DNA from: Actinomycetota bacterium
GTDB lineage: Bacteria; Actinomycetota; Actinomycetes; Actinomycetales; Actinomycetaceae
Length of the DNA: 10,223 bases
Direction of reading: 5' to 3'
NCBI GenBank assembly: GCA_019425105.1
Contig: JAHYYD010000063.1
Span: 1-10,223 of the forward strand
This document shows, in pieces, positions 1-5,778 of the stretch. Made by a program: the position numbers and the translations under genes. The notes beneath the pieces are model-generated. The model was not told where the DNA came from. It made no database searches and saw nothing but the letters and a program-made list of their open reading frames with translations. Numbering within the stretch: position 1 is the first letter of the stretch; each line of letters opens with the position of its first letter.

Positions 1-1205
1 AAGCCGTAGTAGAGGCGCGACTGCTGGAGCTGCTGGACGGTCTTCGTGATGACCTTGGGGTCCAGGAGGCGCACCTGGGAGGTCAGTGTGTCGTTGTCGA
101 ACTGACCGGCAGAGGCCGTCGTCGCCGCGTCGTAGTTGGTCTGGTAGTCGACGTTGTCGAGGCCGTAAGCGGCCAGCGTCGCATCAATGTTTCGCTGAAT
201 GTAGGGCGATTCAAGGGTGCGCTGGTTGGGGCGCACGCGGAATTGCTCGACGAGGGCCGGGTAGGCGCCAGCCAGCACGAGGGCGGCGACAACGGTAACG
301 GCCACACCGGTGACGGGCAGGCGCCACGTGCCCTTGAAGGCCGCGACGACGAAGAGGACCGCGACGAGACCGGAGATGACCGCCAGAATCGAGTGCGCCG
401 GCAGCGTCGCGTTGATATCGGAGTACATGGCACCGTGAATGGAGCCGGAATCCGAGGTGAGCAGCTCGTAGCGGCCCAGCCAGTAGTTCACGCCGATGAA
501 CAGGGACAGGCAGGCGGCCATCATGCCGGTCTGCAAGCGCGCCTGCTTGGAGGCGTGAGGACGCGGGGCGAGGCGAATCGTCCCGTACAGGTAGGACACG
601 ATGATTGCTGCAACCAGGCCGATGGCGGTGACCGTCATGAGGAAGGAAACGAGCACTTTGAGTGCGGGCAGGACGAACACGAAGAAGGAGATGTCCAGCC
701 CGAACTGGGGGTCAACCTGCCCGAAGGACGAACGGTTGAGGAACTGCAGGAGCGTGCGCCATTCGGTGGCCAGGCGCGCACCGTTGGAGAAGCCAAAGAA
801 GAGGGCCACACCCCAGAACGCGAGGCGACGCATGGGTTCGAGTGCCTCTTGGTATCCGCGCAGGGCAGCCGAGGCCTCGCCGCGGGTCGAGGACGCACGA
901 TGCCGGTAGGCAAAGGACATCGAGAAGAAGATAAGGGCCGTCGCCACGACGAAGCCGACGACAAATAGGCCGACGTGCGCTCCCCACTGCGTGAGGATGA
1001 CGCGTGTGGCGCTCATCTGACGGAACCACAGGATCTCGGTCCACACGATGGACGCCGCGTAAATGATGGCTCCGATGATCGCCAGCACCACGATCGTGAT
1101 ACCGGCGGGACCCGGCTTGCGGATGGTCAGCTGCCTGGGCGCACGATCAGGGTCTCGCGGAGCGCGCGCTCCACCCGGCGGAAAGACTGAAAAATCGAAG
1201 CTCAC
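1..1205 (-). CDS. UPF0182 family polytopic membrane protein (N-terminal part, cut by window edge)
   Basis: Reading the minus strand from a GTG at 1205 gives 401 residues open to the window edge. The family is usually 900-1000 aa, so over half lies outside. About seven hydrophobic segments are visible near residues 34-55, 75-97, 126-142, 172-207 (one long or two short), 226-243, 270-290 and 298-318. The soluble region then begins with a conserved family stretch, VRPNQRTLESPYIQRNI at about 324-340, and ends at the edge with RLYYG. Resemblance to UPF0182 (mycobacterial Rv3193c type) rests on this topology and motif. The biochemical function of the family is not established. Start choice: GAGAGGA lies 5 nt upstream of the GTG, while a nearby ATG at 1210 is followed by a stop after two codons. 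The family motif usually has PNE, and here it is PNQ. The gene diverges from the PPA1309 gene. Confidence 0.9.
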   Translation of the reverse strand, partial: MSFDFSVFPPGGARAPRDPDRAPRQLTIRKPGPAGITIVVLAIIGAIIYAASIVWTEILWFRQMSATRVILTQWGAHVGLFVVGFVVATALIFFSMSFAYRHRASSTRGEASAALRGYQEALEPMRRLAFWGVALFFGFSNGARLATEWRTLLQFLNRSSFGQVDPQFGLDISFFVFVLPALKVLVSFLMTVTAIGLVAAIIVSYLYGTIRLAPRPHASKQARLQTGMMAACLSLFIGVNYWLGRYELLTSDSGSIHGAMYSDINATLPAHSILAVISGLVAVLFVVAAFKGTWRLPVTGVAVTVVAALVLAGAYPALVEQFRVRPNQRTLESPYIQRNIDATLAAYGLDNVDYQTNYDAATTASAGQFDNDTLTSQVRLLDPKVITKTVQQLQQSRLYYG

Positions 1206-1240
1206 GGCATTCCTCTCTGTCAAACCGATAGCTTCAAACC

Positions 1241-1246
1241 AGTGTA
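1241..1246 (-). promoter_or_regulatory. Possible -10 element for the UPF0182 gene
   Basis: TACACT on the minus strand fits the actinobacterial TAnnnT -10 consensus. It would give a leader of roughly 30 nt that contains the GAGAGGA Shine-Dalgarno site. No convincing -35 is seen 16-18 nt upstream. It is a motif match only. Confidence 0.3.
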
Positions 1247-1274
1247 GCGGCGCACAGAGGTAACTTCGCCTCGG

Positions 1275-1280
1275 TCTAAT
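1275..1280 (+). promoter_or_regulatory. Possible -10 element for the PPA1309 gene
   Basis: TCTAAT matches TATAAT at five of six positions and lies 17 nt before ATG 1298, so transcription would begin about 10-20 nt before the start codons. No clear -35 hexamer is present. Confidence 0.3.
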
Positions 1281-1297
1281 TCGCTCTCCGTGAGATT

Positions 1298-1876
1298 ATG
1301 GGAGGCATGACTGTTGAGATGATGCCGAGTGCGCGCGAGATCGCGCTGGCCAACGTGGTTGTCGATATCGAGAAGGGCGCTGCCCGGGTGGGCTGGGATC
1401 ACGCACCATCCATCTATGCGCTGGTTCCCACGGCGACGCTGTTGGCCGACCCGAATCTGCCCGCCGACATCGCCGCACAGCTGCGCGCTGGCTGGGATGG
1501 CAGCGATGATCACCTGAGCGCCATCATCCAGGAGGATCTGGCCGACGACGACATCGAGCAGGTCCTGGCGCACCTCGCATGGCCCGAGACGGTGCCCGGT
1601 GCGGCGATCACGGTCGAGCGCATCGTCGTCCCCCCGGAGGTCGAGGACGAGGCCCCCGAGGACCCCGAGGAGGCCCTCGCATTCGTAGCCAACCACCCGC
1701 TGCGCACCGACGTGCGCCTGGCGGTGGGCGTCATGCGCACCGGTGAGTCCTGGTGTGCGCTGCGCACCCGCGCCTTCGACTCCGATGACAAGGTCGGGCA
1801 GGGCTCGAACCTCGTTCCCGCCCTGGTTGACGCCCTGCGCGCGTCCCTCGAGCCGGTGACGGACGAGCAAGCCTGA
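1298..1876 (+). CDS. PPA1309 family protein
   Basis: A 192-aa acidic soluble protein with no signal peptide or membrane segment. It resembles the actinobacterial PPA1309 family, which has no assigned biochemical role. Recognisable features are an N-terminal VVVDIEKGAARVGWDH region followed by SIYALVPTA, a central LAHLAWPETVPGAAI segment, and a C-terminal AVGVMRTGESWCALRTRAFD region before a leucine/valine-rich helix. Start choice is uncertain. ATG 1298 has no Shine-Dalgarno. ATG 1307 has GGGAGG only 1 nt away, which is too close. ATGs at 1319 and 1322 have that same GGAGG 13-16 nt upstream. All give nearly the same protein. The gene sits between the divergent UPF0182 gene and the convergent PDZ-protease gene, a placement I recall as common for this family in actinobacteria. 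Family assignment is from recognition of the sequence and context. Confidence 0.75.
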   Translation: MGGMTVEMMPSAREIALANVVVDIEKGAARVGWDHAPSIYALVPTATLLADPNLPADIAAQLRAGWDGSDDHLSAIIQEDLADDDIEQVLAHLAWPETVPGAAITVERIVVPPEVEDEAPEDPEEALAFVANHPLRTDVRLAVGVMRTGESWCALRTRAFDSDDKVGQGSNLVPALVDALRASLEPVTDEQA

Positions 1877-1882
1877 GAAGAA

Positions 1883-1943
1883 GAGGAGGCCCCGGCCTCG
1901 TCCCGGACCACAGTTCACACAAGGACGAGGCCGGGGCCTTCTC
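1883..1943. terminator. Bidirectional terminator hairpin between convergent genes
   Basis: The arms 1887-1903 and 1923-1939 are perfect 17-nt inverted repeats (AGGCCCCGGCCTCGTCC and its complement). The stem extends outward to 1883/1943 through one G:U pair, giving about 21 bp with a 19-nt loop. It begins a few bases after the PPA1309 stop (1876) and lies about 40 bp beyond the PDZ-gene stop on the other strand, so it can serve both. There is no long U-tract, only TTCTC on the plus side. A second short hairpin (CCCACC 1947-1952 / GGTGGG 1964-1969) follows. Confidence 0.85.
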
Positions 1944-1983
1944 ACACCCACCTGACCGAAGGCGGTGGGCGGGCTAACGAGCG

Positions 1984-3162
1984 CTACTGGCAGGTCGGCA
2001 GGCTATCCCCGGTGCCATCGGCGATCGAGTGAACGGCGGAGACGGCCTCGTCGAGGGTGGACACCGAGACGACGCGCATGCCGTCGGGGACGTGCCCGAC
2101 GACCTCGTCGCAGTTGGTGGAAGGGGCGAGGAACCACTGGGCCCCATCGCGGTGTGCGCCCCACAGCTTCTGCTGGATGCCTCCGATGGCACCGACCTGG
2201 CCGTCATAGGACATGGTTCCGGTGCCCGCGATCGAATTGCCGCCGGTCATATCTCCGGGGGTGAGGCGATCGATGATGCCCAGCGAGAACATCATGCCGG
2301 CGCTCGGGCCTCCCACGCCCTCGATGTTGACGCTAATGGTGACGGGCAGGGAAGGATCGACGGAGAGGTAGATACCCAGCTTCGAGCCGCTTTCCGTCGC
2401 CGAGGCTGCCACGGAGTCGAAGGTGAGCTCCTGGGTCTCACCGTTCCTCTCGACCGTCAGCGTCATCGTCGATCCCGCGGGGACCGTGCGCATGAGCGAA
2501 AAGGGCGTCACTGCGTCCGCGACCTCGTGGCGGGTCCCGTCCGGAGTGGTGATGGCACGCAAGATATCGCCCTGCTCGACGATCCCCTCAGCGTTCGATC
2601 CCTCAACCGCCCCCTCGATGGTCACGGTCGCGGGAACGTCCCATCCCAGGTACTCGAGGGCCGCGACCTGGGACGTCGTCTGCGAGTTACGCATCATGGA
2701 CAGCTGAGCGTCGCTCACCTGCTGGCGCGTGGTTCCTTCGGGATACACCGACTCGTAGTCCATGATCTTGCTGTGAGGGTCGAAGTACGCGGCGATGAGC
2801 TGAGCGAAATTCAGACGGGAGTCCGGACTGCCCGACTCGGAGACCGTCACCATGCGCAGCTGCCCCTGCCCGGGCTTCGCCGGATCGAGATACGAAGCGG
2901 ACTCGGGCTCATCCTGTTGAATGGGTTCCCCCGTCGCTGGGTCAGTCCCGTCGATCTCGAGGACCGGGACACCCTTGTCCGACCCCAACACGTTGAACGT
3001 CGGGCCGGGGCTATTGACCACGAAGGGAACGGGGATCACAAAGAGGATCACGACCATCGCGAGGGCAGCCAGGATGGCTGTGAGGATACGCCAGCTGATG
3101 ATCGGTGTACGTTTCGTCGGAGTCTGCTCGAAGGGCAGGATATTGTCGACTGACGAGGTCAT
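1984..3162 (-). CDS. Membrane-anchored PDZ / Lon-type (S16) serine protease
   Basis: A 392-aa protein from ATG 3162. It has a short cytoplasmic N-terminus, one membrane segment at about 22-44, an SPGPTFNVLG motif just after the membrane, a PDZ domain at about 175-245, and a C-terminal Lon-protease-like domain. The S16 catalytic dyad is visible: Ser287 in GVGGPSAGMMFSLGIID and Lys332 in GAIGGIQQKLWGAHRDG. This is the architecture of the YlbL / Rv3194c family. In Bacillus, YlbL is known as a protease that removes an SOS-induced division inhibitor. No substrate can be inferred here. The domain should face outward. Start choice: ATG 3162 has no Shine-Dalgarno. A GTG at 3177 (adding five residues) lies 6 nt after a -10-like CACAAT and could be a leaderless start. 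A longer reading frame to 3276 adds a low-complexity, non-family N-terminus and is rejected. The gene diverges from the DUF2342 gene across about 120-135 bp. Confidence 0.9.
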   Translation of the reverse strand: MTSSVDNILPFEQTPTKRTPIISWRILTAILAALAMVVILFVIPVPFVVNSPGPTFNVLGSDKGVPVLEIDGTDPATGEPIQQDEPESASYLDPAKPGQGQLRMVTVSESGSPDSRLNFAQLIAAYFDPHSKIMDYESVYPEGTTRQQVSDAQLSMMRNSQTTSQVAALEYLGWDVPATVTIEGAVEGSNAEGIVEQGDILRAITTPDGTRHEVADAVTPFSLMRTVPAGSTMTLTVERNGETQELTFDSVAASATESGSKLGIYLSVDPSLPVTISVNIEGVGGPSAGMMFSLGIIDRLTPGDMTGGNSIAGTGTMSYDGQVGAIGGIQQKLWGAHRDGAQWFLAPSTNCDEVVGHVPDGMRVVSVSTLDEAVSAVHSIADGTGDSLPTCQ

Positions 3163-3183
3163 GCGTGTGTCACTCACCGTGTC

Positions 3184-3212
3184 ATTGTGTCCCACGCAGC
3201 GCGCGGTTGCAC
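3184..3212 (-). promoter_or_regulatory. Candidate promoter of the PDZ protease gene
   Basis: On the minus strand, GTGCAA (3212-3207) and CACAAT (3189-3184) are separated by exactly 17 nt, a -35/-10 layout with partial consensus matches. The -10 is followed by 6 nt and then GTG 3177, so the transcript may start at or next to that codon. Confidence 0.4.
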
Positions 3213-3275
3213 GCCCGCCGGGCCCAGCGCGTTCAGCTCTCAGCGTTTTCGCAGGGATTTGCCAGCTGAGTTGCA

Positions 3276-3292
3276 CGAGCGCTCGCTAGGCT
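3276..3292 (+). promoter_or_regulatory. GAGCGCTC palindrome plus TAGGCT -10 upstream of the DUF2342 gene
   Basis: CGAGCGCTCG (3276-3285) is a perfect 10-bp palindrome. TAGGCT (3287-3292, fits TAnnnT) follows 2 bp after its GAGCGCTC core and is itself 6 nt before ATG 3299. No Shine-Dalgarno precedes that ATG, so a leaderless transcript is likely. The same GAGCGCTC-NN-TAGGYT arrangement recurs before the E1-like gene (4821-4836). This suggests a shared operator or promoter type; the regulator is unknown. Confidence 0.5.
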
Positions 3293-3298
3293 GAGCTC

Positions 3299-4765
3299 AT
3301 GAACGAGAACGAGTCCGGCACCCCCTTTGAGGATTTCCTGCGCTCCGTGTTGGGCGACGAGGCCGCGGCCGAGGCCGCTCGCGCGCTACAGGCGCAGGGC
3401 TTTGACCCCGCGAACCTGCCCGCAGAGTTTTCCGATCCTGCGCGCATGCGCGCCGCGATGGGCCAGTTCCAGTTCCTCATGAACACGACGGCCGGCCCGG
3501 TCAATTGGCGCCTGGTGGAGGACGGCGCGAAGCAGGCCGCGTACGCCAGCGGCGACCCTGCACCCACGGCCACCGAGGCAGAGGCTGCACGTCAGGCGAT
3601 GACGGTCGCGGACCTGTGGCTCGACGCGGTCACGGATTTCGCGTCGGGCCCGGTGGATCGGGGCGTGTGGAGCAGGGTGTCGTGGGTCGAAAACACGATC
3701 CCCACCTGGAAGCGCATCTGCGAGCCGATTGCCCTGAACGTGTCGCGCGCGCTGTCTGCAGCGCTGTCTGAGCAGTTCGGGCAGGGCGGCCTCGACGATT
3801 CCGCTTCGCTTCCCGACGGCATGGCGGCGATGCTCGGCAAGACCCAGGAGATGATGCCGCGCCTGTCGGCGATGATGTTCTCCGCTCAGATTTCCCGCGT
3901 ACTGGCTGCCCTGGCGGGCGAATCTTTCGGCACTTTTGACACGGGCATCCCCCTGTCGGATACCTCACACGCGGCGCTCCTCCCCCACAACATCGCCCAG
4001 TTCTCCGAGGGGCTCGACATCCCCTTCGACGAGGTGCGTCAGTTCCTCGCCGTGCGCGAGGCCGCGCACCGGCGCCTCTTCGCGTCCGTTCCGTGGCTGG
4101 AGGGCGACCTCGTGCGTGCTGTCGAGCGCTACGCCTCTCAGATCGCGATCGACACGGAGGCAATTACCGAGGCCGCCCGTTCTGTTGACCCCTCGGATCC
4201 GCAGTCTGTGGAATCGGCGCTCAGCGGCGGCGTGTTCGCGCTGTCCACGACGCCGGACCAGCGCCGCGCCCTCACGCGCCTGGAGACGATGCTCGCCCTC
4301 ATCGAGGGCTGGGTCGAGGTCGTTTCGGCCCAGGCCACACTGCCCTATCTGCCCCACGCGGATGCGCTGCGCGAGATGATGCGCCGTCGGCGCGCCTCCG
4401 GCGGTCCCGCCGAAGAGATCCTGGGAACTCTCATGGGACTGAAGATGCGCCCGCGTCAGGCTCGCGGCGCAGCGTCCATCTTCACCTTGGTGGAGGCCGA
4501 CGGCGGTCGCGAGGCGCGCGAAGCCCTGTGGTCACATCCGGACATGGTGCCCTCCGAGACAGAGCTGGCCACGCCCGACACGTTCCTCACCCTGCGCCGT
4601 GCGGCTGCGGAGGAGGACGCGGATATCGACGCTGCACTGACCTCTCTTCTCGACGGGACGCTCGGTTGGGCGGACGGACTGCAGCCCGGGGACGAGGCCT
4701 CGGCCGGCTCGGACGAGTCGTCCTCGGACACCGGGGAAGCGGACGAGCCAGGCGAAACGAACTGA
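3299..4765 (+). CDS. DUF2342 family zincin-like protein (annotated in relatives as zinc-dependent metalloprotease)
   Basis: A 488-aa, mainly helical, soluble protein without signal peptide or membrane segment. It resembles the actinobacterial DUF2342 / zincin_2 family (mycobacterial Rv3195 type). Family landmarks are AGPVNWRLVEDGAKQ (about 65-79), the SAQISRVLAALAGESFG region (about 195-211), FLAVREAAHRRLFASVPWL (about 249-267), LALIEGWVEVVSAQA (about 332-346) and the LMGLKMRPRQ motif (about 378-387). In active zincins the third of these regions reads HExxH and a downstream Glu binds zinc. Here it is REAAH (253-257), so the first zinc His is Arg while Glu254, His257 and Glu336 remain. Activity as a protease is therefore doubtful. 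The last 25 residues are an acidic Ser/Gly/Asp/Glu tail. Start ATG 3299 has no Shine-Dalgarno but lies 6 nt behind TAGGCT, consistent with leaderless translation. It is followed in the same direction by the E1-like gene, with no obvious terminator between them. Confidence 0.85.
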   Translation: MNENESGTPFEDFLRSVLGDEAAAEAARALQAQGFDPANLPAEFSDPARMRAAMGQFQFLMNTTAGPVNWRLVEDGAKQAAYASGDPAPTATEAEAARQAMTVADLWLDAVTDFASGPVDRGVWSRVSWVENTIPTWKRICEPIALNVSRALSAALSEQFGQGGLDDSASLPDGMAAMLGKTQEMMPRLSAMMFSAQISRVLAALAGESFGTFDTGIPLSDTSHAALLPHNIAQFSEGLDIPFDEVRQFLAVREAAHRRLFASVPWLEGDLVRAVERYASQIAIDTEAITEAARSVDPSDPQSVESALSGGVFALSTTPDQRRALTRLETMLALIEGWVEVVSAQATLPYLPHADALREMMRRRRASGGPAEEILGTLMGLKMRPRQARGAASIFTLVEADGGREAREALWSHPDMVPSETELATPDTFLTLRRAAAEEDADIDAALTSLLDGTLGWADGLQPGDEASAGSDESSSDTGEADEPGETN

Positions 4766-4789
4766 AACGTTCTCAAGAGATCTGACAAG

Positions 4790-4798
4790 TTTTCCACA
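4790..4798 (+). promoter_or_regulatory. Single DnaA-box-like 9-mer
   Basis: TTTTCCACA matches the classical TTWTNCACA DnaA box exactly and lies between the DUF2342 and E1-like genes. It stands alone, with no box cluster or dnaA/dnaN neighbours, so it is not an origin. It could be a chance match or an isolated DnaA-binding site. Confidence 0.25.
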
Positions 4799-4820
4799 GA
4801 TTTTCTAAACGCCCTCGCGC

Positions 4821-4836
4821 GAGCGCTCTATAGGTT
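4821..4836 (+). promoter_or_regulatory. GAGCGCTC palindrome plus TAGGTT -10 upstream of the E1-like gene
   Basis: GAGCGCTC (4821-4828) is followed after 2 bp by TAGGTT (4831-4836), which can also be read as TATAGG at 4829-4834. The layout matches the one at 3277-3292: 13 of 16 positions are identical with equal spacing. A second palindrome, CTCGCGCGAG (4814-4823), overlaps its left edge. Transcription from here would start at or just before ATG 4841. An alternative upstream promoter is CTGACA (4782-4787), a 16-bp spacer and TCTAAA (4804-4809). Confidence 0.5.
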
Positions 4837-4840
4837 CATC

Positions 4841-4879
4841 ATGACTCCATCAGGTACAAACCGAAGGAGACTGATATGA
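4841..4879 (+). CDS. Candidate 12-codon upstream ORF (leader peptide) coupled to the E1-like gene
   Basis: ATG 4841 opens a 12-codon frame encoding MTPSGTNRRRLI, ending at TGA 4877-4879. That stop overlaps the ATG of the E1-like gene (4876) in an ATGA arrangement, typical of translational coupling. The ATG lies 6 nt after TATAGG and 4 nt after TAGGTT, so it could be the first codon of a leaderless mRNA. The strong Shine-Dalgarno AAGGAGA (4864-4870) of the downstream gene lies inside the small frame and encodes part of its three-arginine run. Ribosomes translating the small frame would thus occupy or clear that site. The frame could also be accidental: it is short and no conservation data are available. 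Confidence 0.35.
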   Translation: MTPSGTNRRRLI

Positions 4880-5778
4880 ACCTGGCACACAATACGGCGA
4901 TCCTCTGGCGCGGACCGGGCAGCGTGCAGATCGGTGGCGACCGCAGCCGACACATCCTGCTCGACAACCTGCACGCGGGCGACCAGATCTGGCTCAGCAA
5001 CCAGGCGCACCCCGCCCGCGAGCGTGAGGAAACCCAGGCCTCGCCGGAGCTTCTCGCAGCCCTGGCCGAGGCGCGCCTGACGGATCGAAGCGAGGCACTC
5101 CCCCACCTGGCACTCGGCATCGTTGGGGCAGTGCCCGCAACCCTCCTCGCCCTCCACAGCCTCGTCGACACATTCTCACTGTCGCTATCGATCGAGACCC
5201 ACACCCTCGTCGACGAGGATTGGGACCGCGTGTTCGGAGGCCACTACACGGGTACACCGCGCCATCGGGCAGTGCGCCGCACCCTGCGCGATCTCATCCC
5301 ACTCTCGCAGCTCTACGCACAGGGCGCACCCGAGCTTTCGATTGTTTCCGCGGACAGGGTCGTCGACCCGGGAATCCCCTTCGAACTGACCGCGCACGAT
5401 GCTGCGCACCTCATCGTCACGCGCGGTGAGCACTCCTACGAAGTGGGCCCGTTCGTCATCCCGGGCGTCACCCCCTGCTACCAGTGCTCGCAGCACGCAC
5501 GCGCTGCAGCGGACCCGTTCCATCTGGCACACCTGCGCGAGCTGGAAAGCTGGCCGCTCGCACCACTGGCTTTGCTCGCTCACTTTGCGGCCGCTCAACG
5601 CGTGGGTCAGCTGGTCATGGACTTCGTCTCAGGGGCGCTCACTCAATCGCAGTGCGCGCAGGTAGCCACGATCGGCGAGGACGGGTCGGTGCGCGTCGAA
5701 GAGGTGGAGCCCGCAACCGACTGCGTGTGCGGCATCAACGGGCTCGCGTCCTCGCTCACGCGCCTTCGTCGACGATGA
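4876..5778 (+). CDS. Degenerate E1/ThiF-like protein with zinc tetracysteine (TOMM-cyclodehydratase-like)
   Basis: A 300-aa protein starting at ATG 4876 with a good Shine-Dalgarno, AAGGAGA, 5 nt upstream. The N-terminal stretch WRGPGSVQIGGDRSRHILLD (11-30) resembles the N-terminal region of actinobacterial ThiF-like proteins that databases link to azole-peptide cyclodehydratases. A Rossmann-like segment (about 78-140) follows, in which the ATP-binding glycine motif of E1 enzymes is degraded to GIVGAVPAT, with VDEDWDRVF in the place of the acidic adenylate-contact motif. The C-terminal half keeps zinc ligands Cys201/Cys204 in PGVTPCYQC and Cys283/Cys285 in CVCG. A non-adenylating, scaffold-type E1 homologue is my inference. 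No precursor peptide, YcaO or sulfur-carrier gene is in the window. Position and length match mycobacterial Rv3196, as I recall it. The 3' end overlaps the convergent uvrD2 gene by 23 bp. Confidence 0.6.
   Translation: MNLAHNTAILWRGPGSVQIGGDRSRHILLDNLHAGDQIWLSNQAHPAREREETQASPELLAALAEARLTDRSEALPHLALGIVGAVPATLLALHSLVDTFSLSLSIETHTLVDEDWDRVFGGHYTGTPRHRAVRRTLRDLIPLSQLYAQGAPELSIVSADRVVDPGIPFELTAHDAAHLIVTRGEHSYEVGPFVIPGVTPCYQCSQHARAAADPFHLAHLRELESWPLAPLALLAHFAAAQRVGQLVMDFVSGALTQSQCAQVATIGEDGSVRVEEVEPATDCVCGINGLASSLTRLRRR

Noticed and set aside
243..968. Plus-strand open frame of 241 codons opposite the UPF0182 gene
   Set aside because: The minus strand encodes the membrane segments and conserved motif of UPF0182. 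The opposite frame is an Asp/Gly/Glu/Arg-rich shadow.
1159..1172. Perfect 14-bp palindrome GGAGCGCGCGCTCC
   Set aside because: It lies inside the UPF0182 coding sequence in an Arg/Ala-rich stretch where such G+C runs arise from codon use. It differs from the GAGCGCTC promoter palindrome.
1220..1951. Minus-strand open frame of 243 codons opposite the PPA1309 gene
   Set aside because: It runs through the terminator hairpin and the divergent promoter region, and its product has no recognisable motif.
2029..3153. Long plus-strand open frame of 374 codons opposite the PDZ protease gene
   Set aside because: It is the complement of a well-supported S16 protease gene. Its translation is rich in Arg, Gly, Asp and His with no recognisable domain, as expected for an antisense shadow in G+C-rich DNA.
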